Positions 43,975 through 52,943 of a stretch of 64,000 nucleotides of DNA are shown here, piece by piece (the stretch's first letter is position 1; each line of letters opens with the position of its first letter). The position numbers were made by a program, and so were the translations under genes. The stretch is from Chloroflexota bacterium (GTDB lineage Bacteria; Chloroflexota; Dehalococcoidia; Lucifugimonadales; JADFKI01). The stretch spans positions 41,426 through 105,425 of the forward strand of contig VXNZ01000012.1 in NCBI GenBank assembly GCA_009840355.1, in the 5' to 3' direction. The notes under the pieces are model-generated. The model was given only the letters and a program-made list of their open reading frames with translations. It was not told where the DNA came from and made no database searches.

Positions 43975-45522
43975 CTAGGCGTTACGCATCCAGTCGGCGA
44001 TGCGCTCGGCGATCATTATTGTCGTAACATTCGTGTTGGCGCGAATCACGTCAGGCATAATGGACGCATCGACGACGCGCAACCCTTCTATGCCGTGCAC
44101 ACTGCCATATTGGTCCACGACCGCCATGTTGTCGCTTGTGGGACCCATTTTGCAGGTGCCGGATGAGTGATGCTGCGTCAGAACATTGTCCAGCAGCCAT
44201 TTGTCGAGCGCGTCGTCGGTGGCTAGATCGTCGTCGTTCGGCGAGATTCGCGTCAAGCCGACATCGGCGAATGCGTCGGATTGCGTCAGTTCGGCGCACA
44301 GCCGCAATGCGCCACGCAGCCGTTCCCTGTCGAACGGGTCGGTCAGATAGCGGTAGTTGACATGCGGTTGCTGATGCGGGTCGGGGGAATCGAGCCGCAG
44401 TTCACCGCTTGACAGCGCCTTTTGCAGAGCGATGCTGAAGCCCGTAGGCGTGATGTCGCTAGTGACATCGAAGTTGATCGGCATATGCTCAGTGCGTACA
44501 TGCAGCGGGCGCATCTGCATATCGTTGCGGTACGGCGAGCCGGGCGTAGTGTAGCGCATGCCGATTTGAAGCGCCGGCGCGTCCGGTTGGATCGGATTGT
44601 CGCTCCGGTACAGCATGAACACCGCCGGATGATCCCGGAGGTTCTGTCCTACGCCGGGCAGGTCCTGAACTAGCGGCACGCCAATTTCGGCGAGATGCTC
44701 GCGCGGTCCGACGCCGGACAGCATCAGCAATTGCGGAGAGTTTATCGCGCCGCCGCTCAGCACGACTTCGCCCGCGTCTATGCGAAATACTTCGCCGCCG
44801 CTCTCCGCTTCCACTCCAACCGCTCTGCCGCCATCGAACAGCACGCGCCGCACCATGACATCCGCCCTTATGGTTAGGTTGAGGCGATGGCGCGCCATAC
44901 GAAGGTATGTGATCGCCGTGCTCATCCGTATGCCGTCCACACGGTTGAGCGGATAGTAGCCAACGCCGGTCGAATCGGGGTGATTCATATCGTGCGTGAA
45001 GGGGAATCCTGCCGCCTGCGTCGCCTCCAAGAAGGCGCTCGGCACGCGCATCAGCTCGTCTTGGTTGTACCGCCGCACAGGAATCGGGCCGTCCGAGCCG
45101 TGAAAGTCATCGCCGTGAAAGTCTAGATCGTCTTCCATCTTGCGGAAGTATGGCAGCAGTTTGACGAACGCCCACTCGTCGTTGCCTTCGGCCGCCCAGC
45201 CGTCATAATCTTCCGGAATGCCGCGGAAATATACTTGCCCGTTGATCGCGCTCGACCCGCCGGTTACCTTGCCGCGTGGCAGTCTGAACGACGGTCGTTC
45301 CGGCGTCGCCTGCGCTTCGTAGCCCCATGTATGCTCATCGACATCGGCTTGATGATACCAAGGCAGCACACCATACTTGATATGCTCCGGCAGCCGCTCG
45401 AAATCCGGGTAGTCCGGCCCAGCCTCAAGCAGCAATACGGAGCGCCCGGAGTCTTCCGATAGCCTGCTCGCGAGCGTGCTGCCCGCCGAGCCGGCGCCGA
45501 TGATAACCGTGTCGTATCGCAT
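43975..45522 (-). CDS. GMC family FAD oxidoreductase (second copy)
   Basis: A 515-aa GMC flavoprotein, equal in length to the one at 11479-13026. It has the FAD site IGAGSAGSTLASRL, LLLEAGPDYPDFERL, GKVTGGSSAINGQVY and GGAINSPQLLMLSGVG, and the active-site His in LTQHHSSGTCKMG. Its likely role is oxidation of an alcohol group. It is followed by an NTF2-like gene on the same strand. The two copies share order of motifs but differ in many loop residues, suggesting old duplication or separate substrates. Confidence 0.92.
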   Translation of the reverse strand: MRYDTVIIGAGSAGSTLASRLSEDSGRSVLLLEAGPDYPDFERLPEHIKYGVLPWYHQADVDEHTWGYEAQATPERPSFRLPRGKVTGGSSAINGQVYFRGIPEDYDGWAAEGNDEWAFVKLLPYFRKMEDDLDFHGDDFHGSDGPIPVRRYNQDELMRVPSAFLEATQAAGFPFTHDMNHPDSTGVGYYPLNRVDGIRMSTAITYLRMARHRLNLTIRADVMVRRVLFDGGRAVGVEAESGGEVFRIDAGEVVLSGGAINSPQLLMLSGVGPREHLAEIGVPLVQDLPGVGQNLRDHPAVFMLYRSDNPIQPDAPALQIGMRYTTPGSPYRNDMQMRPLHVRTEHMPINFDVTSDITPTGFSIALQKALSSGELRLDSPDPHQQPHVNYRYLTDPFDRERLRGALRLCAELTQSDAFADVGLTRISPNDDDLATDDALDKWLLDNVLTQHHSSGTCKMGPTSDNMAVVDQYGSVHGIEGLRVVDASIMPDVIRANTNVTTIMIAERIADWMRNA

Positions 45523-45672
45523 AGATTGCCCCCATGGAACTGGTTGCTCGTTGTGCTTGTTCGTACCACCTGTAGCCTAGCACCGCACTATACACCGCAA
45601 GCGGTGTCTCAAACAACCAAGATATTCGGGGCGATAATAGCAATTATGACGCTGGATTTTAGTGTGCGAGAC

Positions 45673-45701
45673 TTGACTTACCCGTTGATATACATTATAA
45701 G
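45673..45701 (+). promoter_or_regulatory. Promoter for the ABC importer operon
   Basis: TTGACT (45673-45678) and TATAAG (45696-45701) are 17 bases apart, giving a leader of about 90 bases before the binding-protein gene. A small hairpin GCTCCG..CGGAGC lies in that leader. Confidence 0.65.
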
Positions 45702-45798
45702 TATGCCCCATACGGATGCTCCGATACTGCGGAGCGTGAAATCTAGTGTGTAACCCCGAAGTCCATCGCCTGGCGAAAGGAATATCAGGAGGGTAAGG

Positions 45799-47775
45799 AT
45801 GAACTGGAAACCTACTATAATATTGGGCGTCTTGGCAGTGTTCGCGCTGTTACTGGCGGCATGCGGTGGCGCAGCGCCTGCGCCAACGACACCCGCAGCA
45901 CCGGCTCAACCTGCACCCGCAGCGGCAGCACCGGCAGTGGCACCAGCCGCGCCCGCACAAGCACCACAAGCACCACAAGCACCGGCCGCACCGGCACCAG
46001 CCGCGCCTGCGGCTCCTGCGGCAATGGCGGCTACGCCAGTTGTTCAGGCGGTAACCGCGCCACAGACTTTCCAGCCGACGGCGGCTCCGAGAAGACAAGC
46101 AGCGATGATGGAAGAATCGACAAAGCCCGCCGGCACACTGGTTGTTGCAATCACCAGTGTCGCTTCACCTAGCGGCTTCCCCACAGACTGCTTGTGGTGC
46201 GCATCCCTAACCGTTGTCTCCGCCCAAGAATCCTTGCTGCAGACTTCGCGTGGCGATGATGGTGGAATCACGGCTGCACCTTGGCTAGCACGGGGCTGGG
46301 AAACAGCACCCGACTTTTCCTACACCGATTTCAATCTGAATGAGGGCGTGCAGTTCCACAGAGGTTGGGGCGAACTTACTTCCGAAGACATTATGTGGAC
46401 ATACCACGCTCTGATGCCTTCCTTCACAGAGGAAGCGCGGCACGACAGCTCTGCTGAGATTGACCTCGCTATCAAGGAAGTCGAGCCGGTCGATCCTTAC
46501 ACGGCACGCTTCCACTGGGATGCTTTTGCGGGCCACACTCTTACCGCGCTCTTCACCGACGCCAATGAGGGAACTGGCATGTTCCCCAAGATTCAGACAG
46601 TTATGGAGAACAAAGGCTTCGCGACTGAAGACGAAGCCGAAGAGTGGATGCGCACTAACATCACCGGCACCGGCTCGTTCCAGATGGACGGCTGGGTTGT
46701 GCAGAACGGCATGTTCCTGACTGCATTCGTCGATCACTGGGATAAGGTCCCCTTCGTCGAGAAGGTCCGAATCCTAGAGGTTCCTGAAGCTTCTACCCGC
46801 AGGGCGATGCTCGAAAGCGGCGAGGCACAGATTGCCGGTCTTGCGCTGAAAGACTGGCCGGCACTGCTGGAAACAGGTCAGTTCCTGCAGTCCCCTGAGG
46901 GCTCGAAGAACATCCACGGCTTCCCGTTCGGAGGTAACTACTGGGAGTGGACGCACGCAATCACGGGCGACGACCTGCCCGAGACTCTGCGAGACACGTC
47001 CTTGCCTTGGGTAGGCGACCCGTATGAGAATAGCCCTGGCGTATTTGACGAGAATACCGACTCGATGCAGCGCTCATTGAAGGTGCGCCGCGCACTGTCG
47101 ATGGCTATCGACCGCGACACCATCAACGAGATTATTCTGAACGGTCTGGGCAATCGCCAAGACCTGGGTGGTCAGTGGGATACCGACCCGGTTTGGGTCG
47201 AGAACGCGGACAAGTGGCAGTACGGCTACGACGTCGAACAGGCGAAGATGCTCCTAGACGAAGCCGGTTACAGCGATGGCTTTGAAGTGAACTTCTGGGC
47301 GGGATTGAATGGCGAAGACATTGAAATGTCCGAGGCAATCGCCGCAGACTGGCTGAACAATTTCAACATCACCGCAGTCCACGACCGCAGAACATACAGC
47401 ACGATTCGCCCCAGCCTAGTAACTAGGACATTCCCCGTTCTCAGGATGCACGGCTGCTGTGGCTGGCCGGGAACCTGGCCCATCGAGTTCATTTGGAGCT
47501 CGTACGGCAGGGGTGGTTATAACCACGGACTCGAGCTTCCGAAGGCATCAGAAGTGAACGGCTTTAAGCAGTCGAACACAGATCCGGACGAGCTGAAGGC
47601 AAAGGCTGTCGAAATGCGGCAGTACCTGTATGACTGGGCACTCCTTCCTGCAATCGTTGCAGCACCCGGCAGGATGATATATGACTCCGAAGCAGTCGAA
47701 TCGTGGCAGATGCGCCCGTTCCTCCAATTCAGGCATGACGGAATCCATGACCTGGAATGGGTTAAGCTGCGATAG
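45799..47775 (+). CDS. ABC transporter substrate-binding lipoprotein (family 5, peptide/opine type)
   Basis: A 658-aa extracellular solute-binding protein of the DppA/OppA class. The signal peptide ends in a lipobox (LLLAACGG, Cys near residue 22). A linker of about 60 residues made only of Ala, Pro, Gln and Val follows, then the binding domain (GWETAPDFSYTDFNLNEGV, VRRALSMAIDRDTINEIIL). It would catch oligopeptides or similar solutes outside the membrane. Its permeases follow on the same strand. An AGGAGGG ribosome site is present. The substrate is unknown. Confidence 0.93.
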   Translation: MNWKPTIILGVLAVFALLLAACGGAAPAPTTPAAPAQPAPAAAAPAVAPAAPAQAPQAPQAPAAPAPAAPAAPAAMAATPVVQAVTAPQTFQPTAAPRRQAAMMEESTKPAGTLVVAITSVASPSGFPTDCLWCASLTVVSAQESLLQTSRGDDGGITAAPWLARGWETAPDFSYTDFNLNEGVQFHRGWGELTSEDIMWTYHALMPSFTEEARHDSSAEIDLAIKEVEPVDPYTARFHWDAFAGHTLTALFTDANEGTGMFPKIQTVMENKGFATEDEAEEWMRTNITGTGSFQMDGWVVQNGMFLTAFVDHWDKVPFVEKVRILEVPEASTRRAMLESGEAQIAGLALKDWPALLETGQFLQSPEGSKNIHGFPFGGNYWEWTHAITGDDLPETLRDTSLPWVGDPYENSPGVFDENTDSMQRSLKVRRALSMAIDRDTINEIILNGLGNRQDLGGQWDTDPVWVENADKWQYGYDVEQAKMLLDEAGYSDGFEVNFWAGLNGEDIEMSEAIAADWLNNFNITAVHDRRTYSTIRPSLVTRTFPVLRMHGCCGWPGTWPIEFIWSSYGRGGYNHGLELPKASEVNGFKQSNTDPDELKAKAVEMRQYLYDWALLPAIVAAPGRMIYDSEAVESWQMRPFLQFRHDGIHDLEWVKLR

Positions 47776-47802
47776 TTTCGATTCCACGCATTGGTAGAAG
47801 TG

Positions 47803-47834
47803 GCGGTGTCTGGACTTCGATTGCTGGACACCGC
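47803..47834 (+). promoter_or_regulatory. Intercistronic hairpin in importer operon
   Basis: GCGGTGTC and GACACCGC form an 8-bp stem between the binding-protein and first permease genes. It lacks a U tract, so it may stabilise the upstream message and give more binding protein than permease. Function is inferred. Confidence 0.45.
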
Positions 47835-47861
47835 TATCCCCCTGCTGCATGAGAGGCAATA

Positions 47862-48797
47862 ATGCGAACTTTCATAATTCGCAGATTTCTCACTTCAATA
47901 CTGACACTATTGGGCGCCGCGCTTTTCGTATTCAGCGTATCGCGCATACTTGGCGATCCAAGAGTGTTGCTGCTTCCTGACCAAGCATACGGCATCACAC
48001 AAGAACAGTGGGACGAGCTAGCGCGACAGCTCCATCTGGACAAGCCGATACCAGTGCAGTTCGGAATCTGGCTCGGCCAGCTGCTTACCGGAGACCTTGG
48101 CAGAGACCTCGCCGACAGGCAATTGATTGCACCGAAACTTCCACAGAAGGTCGGACCTACGCTGAAACTAGCTCTATCAGCGTTCATCATTTCTACTCTA
48201 GTCGGCGTGCCGCTCGGTGTCCTTTCCGCCGTCAAGCGAGGTAGCGTCCCGGACTACATAGGCAGAGCATTCGCCCTGCTTGGGCAAGCATTGCCCACAT
48301 TCTGGGTCGGTATTGTCGGCATTCTAGTCTTTTCCGTGTGGTTAGGCTGGTTACCAAGCGGAACTATGGGCGAAGGGTTTTCCATAAAGCACTACATAAT
48401 GCCAACGGCGACGTTGGCGTGGTTCGGCGCGGCTGGGTATGTACGGCTTGTGAGATCGGCGATGCTTGAAGTCCTAGATTCCGAATATGTCAAACTGGCG
48501 AGGGCAAAGGGCGTCAGCACAAGAACTATCATCTGGAAGCACGCCTTCAAAAACGCCGCAATCGCGCCGTTAACCCTGTCCGGCTTGCTGCTGGCGGGCT
48601 TTATCACCGGCTCTATTTCGGTCGAAACCGTATTCGCGTGGCCAGGCCTGGCTCGCTTCGGCATTGAAGCGGTATGGACGAACAACTTCACGGTTCTTGC
48701 CGTACTCGTCATAATTTTCACCGGAGCGTTCGTGCTGCTCAACTTCTTGGCTGACATACTGTACGCCTTCATAGATCCACGAATTCGCTTCTCATAA
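47862..48797 (+). CDS. ABC transporter permease (DppB/OppB type)
   Basis: A 311-aa membrane protein with six helices and the EAA-loop seen in DppB-type permeases (LEVLDSEYVKLARAKGVSTR then TIIWKHAFKNAAIAPLT). It forms one half of the channel of the importer. The N-terminus FIIRRFLTSILTLLGAALF is standard for the group. The partner permease starts 20 bases downstream. Confidence 0.94.
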   Translation: MRTFIIRRFLTSILTLLGAALFVFSVSRILGDPRVLLLPDQAYGITQEQWDELARQLHLDKPIPVQFGIWLGQLLTGDLGRDLADRQLIAPKLPQKVGPTLKLALSAFIISTLVGVPLGVLSAVKRGSVPDYIGRAFALLGQALPTFWVGIVGILVFSVWLGWLPSGTMGEGFSIKHYIMPTATLAWFGAAGYVRLVRSAMLEVLDSEYVKLARAKGVSTRTIIWKHAFKNAAIAPLTLSGLLLAGFITGSISVETVFAWPGLARFGIEAVWTNNFTVLAVLVIIFTGAFVLLNFLADILYAFIDPRIRFS

Positions 48798-48816
48798 AGG
48801 GAATAATAAAACGGCT

Positions 48817-49734
48817 ATGGCACAGGCAGAAATTCAAGCAGACATTGAAATCTCCGTCCCCTCTACGAGGGCAACCGGAATTGCCGGCGTTTTCCAGTTC
48901 CTGAACAGGTGGCCGGTCATACCTGGTGTAATACTGAGCGTCATGGTTATCGTGGCGCTATTCGCACCGTGGGTTTCGCCCCACAGCCCTTATGAGAACA
49001 ACCTGCGCGCCCGTAACACACCTCCGGTTTGGTACGAAGAAGGCGGTTCTTGGTCGTATCCACTCGGGGCGGACACAATCGGACGCGACCTGTTAAGCAG
49101 GCTAATCTATGGCGCACGCATTTCCCTGGCGGTAATGGCGATCGCCCTTATCACAGGGACGATCGTAGGCACCGCGCTGGGTCTAATCGCAGGCTATTTT
49201 GGAGGGTTGATTGACGAGGTGATTATGCGCCTCGTTGACATATTCTTAGGCATTCCGTTCGTCTTAATGGCTATGGCGGTAGCCGTGGTGATGGGCGCAA
49301 GCTTAACTACAATGATGGTCATGCTCGCGTTACTCACTTGGTCGGGTTTCGTACGCAATGTGCGTGGCGAGGTACTGTCATTGCGCGAACGCGACTATGT
49401 GGCCCTTGCACGGGTTGCGGGAGCATCGCTTCCACGCATTTTGGTCATTCACATACTTCCCGGCGTTATCAACACAGTCGTCGTTATCGCAACACTGCGA
49501 TCGGGACAGCTCATCTTGGCGGAAGCGTTCCTAAGCTTCATTGGTGCCGGCATCCCACCGCCAACGCCCACTTGGGGCGCGATGATAGCAGATGGCAGAA
49601 ACTACTTACGCGACGCGTGGTGGATTTCCTTCTTCCCAGGCTTCGCTATATTCCTCACAGTCATGTCCTTAAACTTCATGGGCGACTGGTTGCGGGACAA
49701 GTTGGATCCCCGGCTGCGGCAGCTTTCGAGTTAG
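48817..49734 (+). CDS. ABC transporter permease (DppC/OppC type)
   Basis: A 305-aa DppC-type permease, the second half of the channel. It has the LGADTIGRDLLSRLIYGARISL signature and the EAA loop (LRERDYVALARVAGASLPRI then LVIHILPGVINT). Length is usual. No gene for an ATP-binding subunit follows: a terminator stands 30 bases behind the stop. The ATPases must be encoded elsewhere, or shared with another importer. Confidence 0.94.
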   Translation: MAQAEIQADIEISVPSTRATGIAGVFQFLNRWPVIPGVILSVMVIVALFAPWVSPHSPYENNLRARNTPPVWYEEGGSWSYPLGADTIGRDLLSRLIYGARISLAVMAIALITGTIVGTALGLIAGYFGGLIDEVIMRLVDIFLGIPFVLMAMAVAVVMGASLTTMMVMLALLTWSGFVRNVRGEVLSLRERDYVALARVAGASLPRILVIHILPGVINTVVVIATLRSGQLILAEAFLSFIGAGIPPPTPTWGAMIADGRNYLRDAWWISFFPGFAIFLTVMSLNFMGDWLRDKLDPRLRQLSS

Positions 49735-49764
49735 GCTGTGAGCAGCGGACTGTGTGTCATTTGC

Positions 49765-49805
49765 GAGCGCCCATCGTGAGGTGGGCGCTCATTTTTGGTC
49801 TTTTC
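49765..49805 (+). terminator. Intrinsic terminator after importer operon
   Basis: GAGCGCCCA (49765-49773) and TGGGCGCTC (49782-49790) form a 9-bp stem with an 8-base loop, followed by ATTTTTGGTCTTTTC. A strong terminator. Confidence 0.85.
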
Positions 49806-49835
49806 TTGACCTTGCGCGCCTGGTATGGATACAAT
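49806..49835 (+). promoter_or_regulatory. Promoter for thrS leader
   Basis: TTGACC (49806-49811) and TACAAT (49830-49835) are 18 bases apart. A transcript start near 49842 gives thrS a leader of about 235 bases. Confidence 0.65.
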
Positions 49836-49841
49836 ACACGC

Positions 49842-49985
49842 AGACTATTTTGTTCGCACACGCCTTTGAACTACACTGAGGACGCCGACTCTTGGGAACC
49901 GCGTAGTACGCTCGTATCTGGAACATCACTTGACTATGAAGCCTCCCGTTGCTATTGGAGCAACGCAGGAGGCATTTGTTTGTCC
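49842..49985 (+). promoter_or_regulatory. T-box-like leader of thrS (candidate)
   Basis: The leader before thrS has GGAACCGCG (49895-49903), an exact match to the GGNACCGCG core of the T-box that binds the tRNA acceptor end. It is followed by a strong hairpin (GCCTCCCGTTGCT with AGCAACG-CA-GGAGGC, 49941-49973) and ATTTGTTTGT, like a terminator. A classical long Stem I is not evident; only about 50 bases precede the T-box core, so a compact form is needed. This is a candidate, not a proven riboswitch. Confidence 0.4.
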
Positions 49986-50076
49986 CAAAATATCCGCACT
50001 TCAGCGTAGCATGACAACGACAATCATAGCACGCCGGGTCCTAGACTACACCGGCGGCTACGGAGGATGATAGAGA

Positions 50077-51819
50077 ATGATTCTTAAGCAGGATTCAGAC
50101 ATCGCCGAACTGCGCGGGCGCATTCGCCATTCGGCGGCACACATCATGGCGGATGCAGTTACGCAGCTTTACCCGGACATCAAGCTCGCCATCGGGCCGC
50201 CTACCGATGATGGCTTTTACTACGACTTCCTCGCGCCCGAGCCGTTCCGCGACGAAGACTTGAAGCGCATCGAACGACGAATGAGAGGCGTCATCGCCAG
50301 AGACCTGCCGTTCGAGTACAGAGAATATCCGCGCGACGAAGCGCTGCAGCTGCACTCTGAAGAACCATTGAAACTCGAGGTTATCAACGAAATCCCGGAA
50401 GACGAAGCAATCTCGACATACCGGCACGGCAAATTTGAGGATCTCTGCGCCGGTCCGCATGTGGAATCCACAAGCAAGATACCGGCGTTCAAGCTGCTGA
50501 GCGTTGCGGGCGCGTACTGGCGCGGCGATGAAAATCGACCGATGCTACAGCGCATCTACGGCACGGCGTTCGAGTCTCAAGAGGCGCTCGACGAACATCT
50601 GCATCGCCTGCAAGAGGCGCGCCGCCGCGACCATAGACTGCTCGGCAAGGAGCTCGACCTGTTTTCCATACACGACGAGACGGGCCCCGGCTTAATCATC
50701 TGGCATCCAAAGGGCGCGCGCTTGCGCAGCATAGTCGAAGACTACTGGAAGCAGGAACACTACCGCGCGGGCTACGAACTCGTGTACACGCCGCACATCG
50801 GGCGCTCGACGCTCTGGGAGACGAGCGGGCATCTGGACTTCTATCAGGAGAACATGTACGCCGCGATGGAAATGGACGGGCAGGACTACTACCTGAAGCC
50901 AATGAACTGCCCTTTCCACATCATGTACTACAGCACGGCGATGCGCAGCTACCGCGAATTGCCGATGCGCATAGGCGAACTTGGCTCAGTCTATCGCTAC
51001 GAACGCGGCGGCGTGCTACACGGGCTGCTGCGAGTGCGCGGCTTGACGCAGGATGACGCGCACATCTTCTGCCGCCCCGATCAGGTCGTCGATGAAGTCA
51101 ACGGCGTGCTTGACCTTGATTTTGGACTGCTGAGTGCGATGGGATTCAGCGACTTCGAGGTGATGCTGTCCACGCGGCCGGAGAAGTCGGTCGGCGATTC
51201 CGATAAGTGGGATTTGGCGACCGATTCGCTGCGGCAAACACTGACCGAGCGCGGCATTCAATTCGAGGTGGACGAAGGCGGCGGCGCATTCTACGGGCCG
51301 AAGATCGACATACATATCCGAGACGCGATTGGCAGGCTGTGGCAGTGCACCACGGTGCAGTTCGACTTCAACCTGCCGGAGCGCTTTGGGATGACATACA
51401 TCGGCGAAGACGGGCAGGAACACCAGCCGTTGATGGTTCACCGCGCGCTGCTCGGCTCGCTGGAGCGTTTCATCGGCATCCTCATCGAGCACTACGGCGG
51501 CGCATTCCCCGTGTGGCTCGCTCCGGTACAGGCAGTGGTAATTCCCATCGCCGACCGGCATATCGAATACGCGGATACAGTGCTTGCACAGCTGACAGCC
51601 GCCGGAGTACGCGCGCACACAGACGGCAGCAACAACCGCATGGGGGCGAAAATCCGCGATGCGCAGTTGCAGAAGATCCCTTACATGCTAGTCGTCGGCG
51701 ATCGCGAGGCGGACGCGGACGCGGCTGCGGTAAGGTTGCGCTCTGGCGAAAACCTAGGCGCGCTTCCCGTTTCGGACATCATCGATAGCATCGATGAGGA
51801 TGTGAAGGCGAAGATTTAA
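50077..51819 (+). CDS. thrS: Threonine-tRNA ligase without TGS domain
   Basis: A 580-aa class II synthetase that charges tRNA-Thr. The N2 editing-domain motif RHSAAHIMADAV begins at residue 17, then the catalytic core (GPGLIIWHPKGA, RIGELGSVYRYERGGVLHGLLRVRGLTQDDAHIF in pieces, EVDEGGGAFYGPKID) and the anticodon domain with APVQAVVIPIADRH. The usual N-terminal TGS domain of about 60 residues is missing, which fits the shorter length (typical length near 640). GGAGGATGATAGAG precedes the ATG. The upstream leader looks like a T-box. Confidence 0.95.
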   Translation: MILKQDSDIAELRGRIRHSAAHIMADAVTQLYPDIKLAIGPPTDDGFYYDFLAPEPFRDEDLKRIERRMRGVIARDLPFEYREYPRDEALQLHSEEPLKLEVINEIPEDEAISTYRHGKFEDLCAGPHVESTSKIPAFKLLSVAGAYWRGDENRPMLQRIYGTAFESQEALDEHLHRLQEARRRDHRLLGKELDLFSIHDETGPGLIIWHPKGARLRSIVEDYWKQEHYRAGYELVYTPHIGRSTLWETSGHLDFYQENMYAAMEMDGQDYYLKPMNCPFHIMYYSTAMRSYRELPMRIGELGSVYRYERGGVLHGLLRVRGLTQDDAHIFCRPDQVVDEVNGVLDLDFGLLSAMGFSDFEVMLSTRPEKSVGDSDKWDLATDSLRQTLTERGIQFEVDEGGGAFYGPKIDIHIRDAIGRLWQCTTVQFDFNLPERFGMTYIGEDGQEHQPLMVHRALLGSLERFIGILIEHYGGAFPVWLAPVQAVVIPIADRHIEYADTVLAQLTAAGVRAHTDGSNNRMGAKIRDAQLQKIPYMLVVGDREADADAAAVRLRSGENLGALPVSDIIDSIDEDVKAKI

Positions 51820-51996
51820 CCTTCTGCCGCGAGTGTTGGATCCGAGCCTTTGCAGTCATTGCCACCCGTGGAGGCGTGTACAGCAATTTCAATGGGCATT
51901 TGCCATTCGGGAATGGATGCTGCTCAACTCACCCAACCCTAACCTTCTCTGTCAAGATGGAAGTAAGCGATCGGGGCAGGATTGCATTAGGGGCTA

Positions 51997-52025
51997 TTGC
52001 CTAGATATAGACCATATGCTATATT
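51997..52025 (+). promoter_or_regulatory. Promoter for infC-rpmI
   Basis: TTGCCT (51997-52002) and TATATT (52020-52025) are 17 bases apart, giving a leader of about 46 bases before infC. The 180 bases between thrS and this promoter show no clear feature. Confidence 0.55.
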
Positions 52026-52077
52026 CTTTGGAAAACTTAGACGATTAGACCATATTATAGATGGAGAGGTGAGCAGC

Positions 52078-52650
52078 ATCCCCCCGAGAGAGTATCGAGT
52101 CAATCATCGAATCCGTGTACCGGAAGTTCGGCTTGTGGACGACCGCGGCGAGCAGTTGGGTGTAATGCCCACGCGCCAGGCAATGGAAATCGCCGACGAT
52201 AGAGGCTTAGACCTTGTTGAGGTCGCGCCTACGGCAAGACCACCCGTGTGTCGCATTATGGATTACGGCAAGTTCAAGTACGACAACACCCGCAAGGAAC
52301 GTGAAGCACGCAAGGCGCGCAAAGCCAAGGCGATGCAAGAACAGCGGGAAGTCCGCATGAAGACTCGCATCGGAAAGCACGATCTGGACGCAAAGACACG
52401 GCTTGCCAAGCGTCTGCTGAACGGCGGCGCGAAGGTCAAGGTGTCGGTAACATTCAGGGGACGCGAGATGGCGCATCCGGAACTCGGCATGAACCTGCTC
52501 CGCACTGTCGCCAACGACTTAGTGGACGAGGCGCTGCTTGAGCGCCCGCCCGCGTTCGAGGGCCGCTTTCTGACGATGACGCTCGTGCCTAATCCGAATC
52601 GGGAGAAAGCCTCAGCCTCGCAGGAGAAGGAAGAAGTTGCCCAAACTTAA
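52078..52650 (+). CDS. infC: Translation initiation factor IF-3
   Basis: A 190-aa IF-3, which binds the 30S subunit and checks start codons and the initiator tRNA. The N-domain has YRVNHRIRVPEVRLVDDRGEQLGV and ARPPVCRIMDYGKFKYD; the C-domain has KTRIGKHDLDAKTRLAKRLL and KVSVTFRGREMAHPELG. The best ribosome site (AGGTGA, 52067-52072) stands 5 bases before an ATC codon at 52078, so translation probably begins there, a known self-control of infC by rare start codons. The in-frame GTG at 52069 lies inside that site. A 25-residue basic Glu/Gln-rich tail follows the core. Confidence 0.93.
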   Translation: MPPREYRVNHRIRVPEVRLVDDRGEQLGVMPTRQAMEIADDRGLDLVEVAPTARPPVCRIMDYGKFKYDNTRKEREARKARKAKAMQEQREVRMKTRIGKHDLDAKTRLAKRLLNGGAKVKVSVTFRGREMAHPELGMNLLRTVANDLVDEALLERPPAFEGRFLTMTLVPNPNREKASASQEKEEVAQT

Positions 52651-52840
52651 GACACACAAAGGCGCGAAGGCGCGATTCCGCGTAACATCCACCGGCAAGC
52701 TGGTGCGGATGAAGGGACATCGCAGCCACCTGCGCCGCAAGAAGTCCAATAAGGTCAAGCGGCAGTTCAATGGCAAGATCGATGTCAGCCCGGCGGATAC
52801 GCCGCGCATGAAGAAGTTGCTGCCCTACGGCATCGCCTAA
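52637..52840 (+). CDS. rpmI: Large ribosomal subunit protein bL35
   Basis: A 67-aa basic ribosomal protein with the family pattern PKLKTHKGAKARFRVTSTGK, then RSHLRRKKSNKVKRQF. The start is TTG at 52637, with AGGAGAAGGA upstream. It overlaps the end of infC by 14 bases, so the two are coupled, as in the infC-rpmI-rplT order of most bacteria. Confidence 0.94.
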   Translation: MPKLKTHKGAKARFRVTSTGKLVRMKGHRSHLRRKKSNKVKRQFNGKIDVSPADTPRMKKLLPYGIA

Positions 52841-52899
52841 ACGCGCTCTCGTCGTAGGCGACACCGGCGAAAAAGTGGCATTCCGCCATCAAATCAGGA

Positions 52900-52943
52900 T
52901 ATAATTAACGAACCAGGCGTACTGCATTAGTCGCCTGGTTCGT
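52900..52943 (+). promoter_or_regulatory. TATAAT box and perfect hairpin before rplT
   Basis: A perfect TATAAT (52900-52905, no clear -35) is followed by a 12-bp stem (ACGAACCAGGCG with CGCCTGGTTCGT, 52908-52919 and 52932-52943). The hairpin ends 7 bases before the AAGGAG of rplT. It may be an L20 or IF3-operon autocontrol site, or the end of a partial terminator; function is inferred. Confidence 0.5.
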
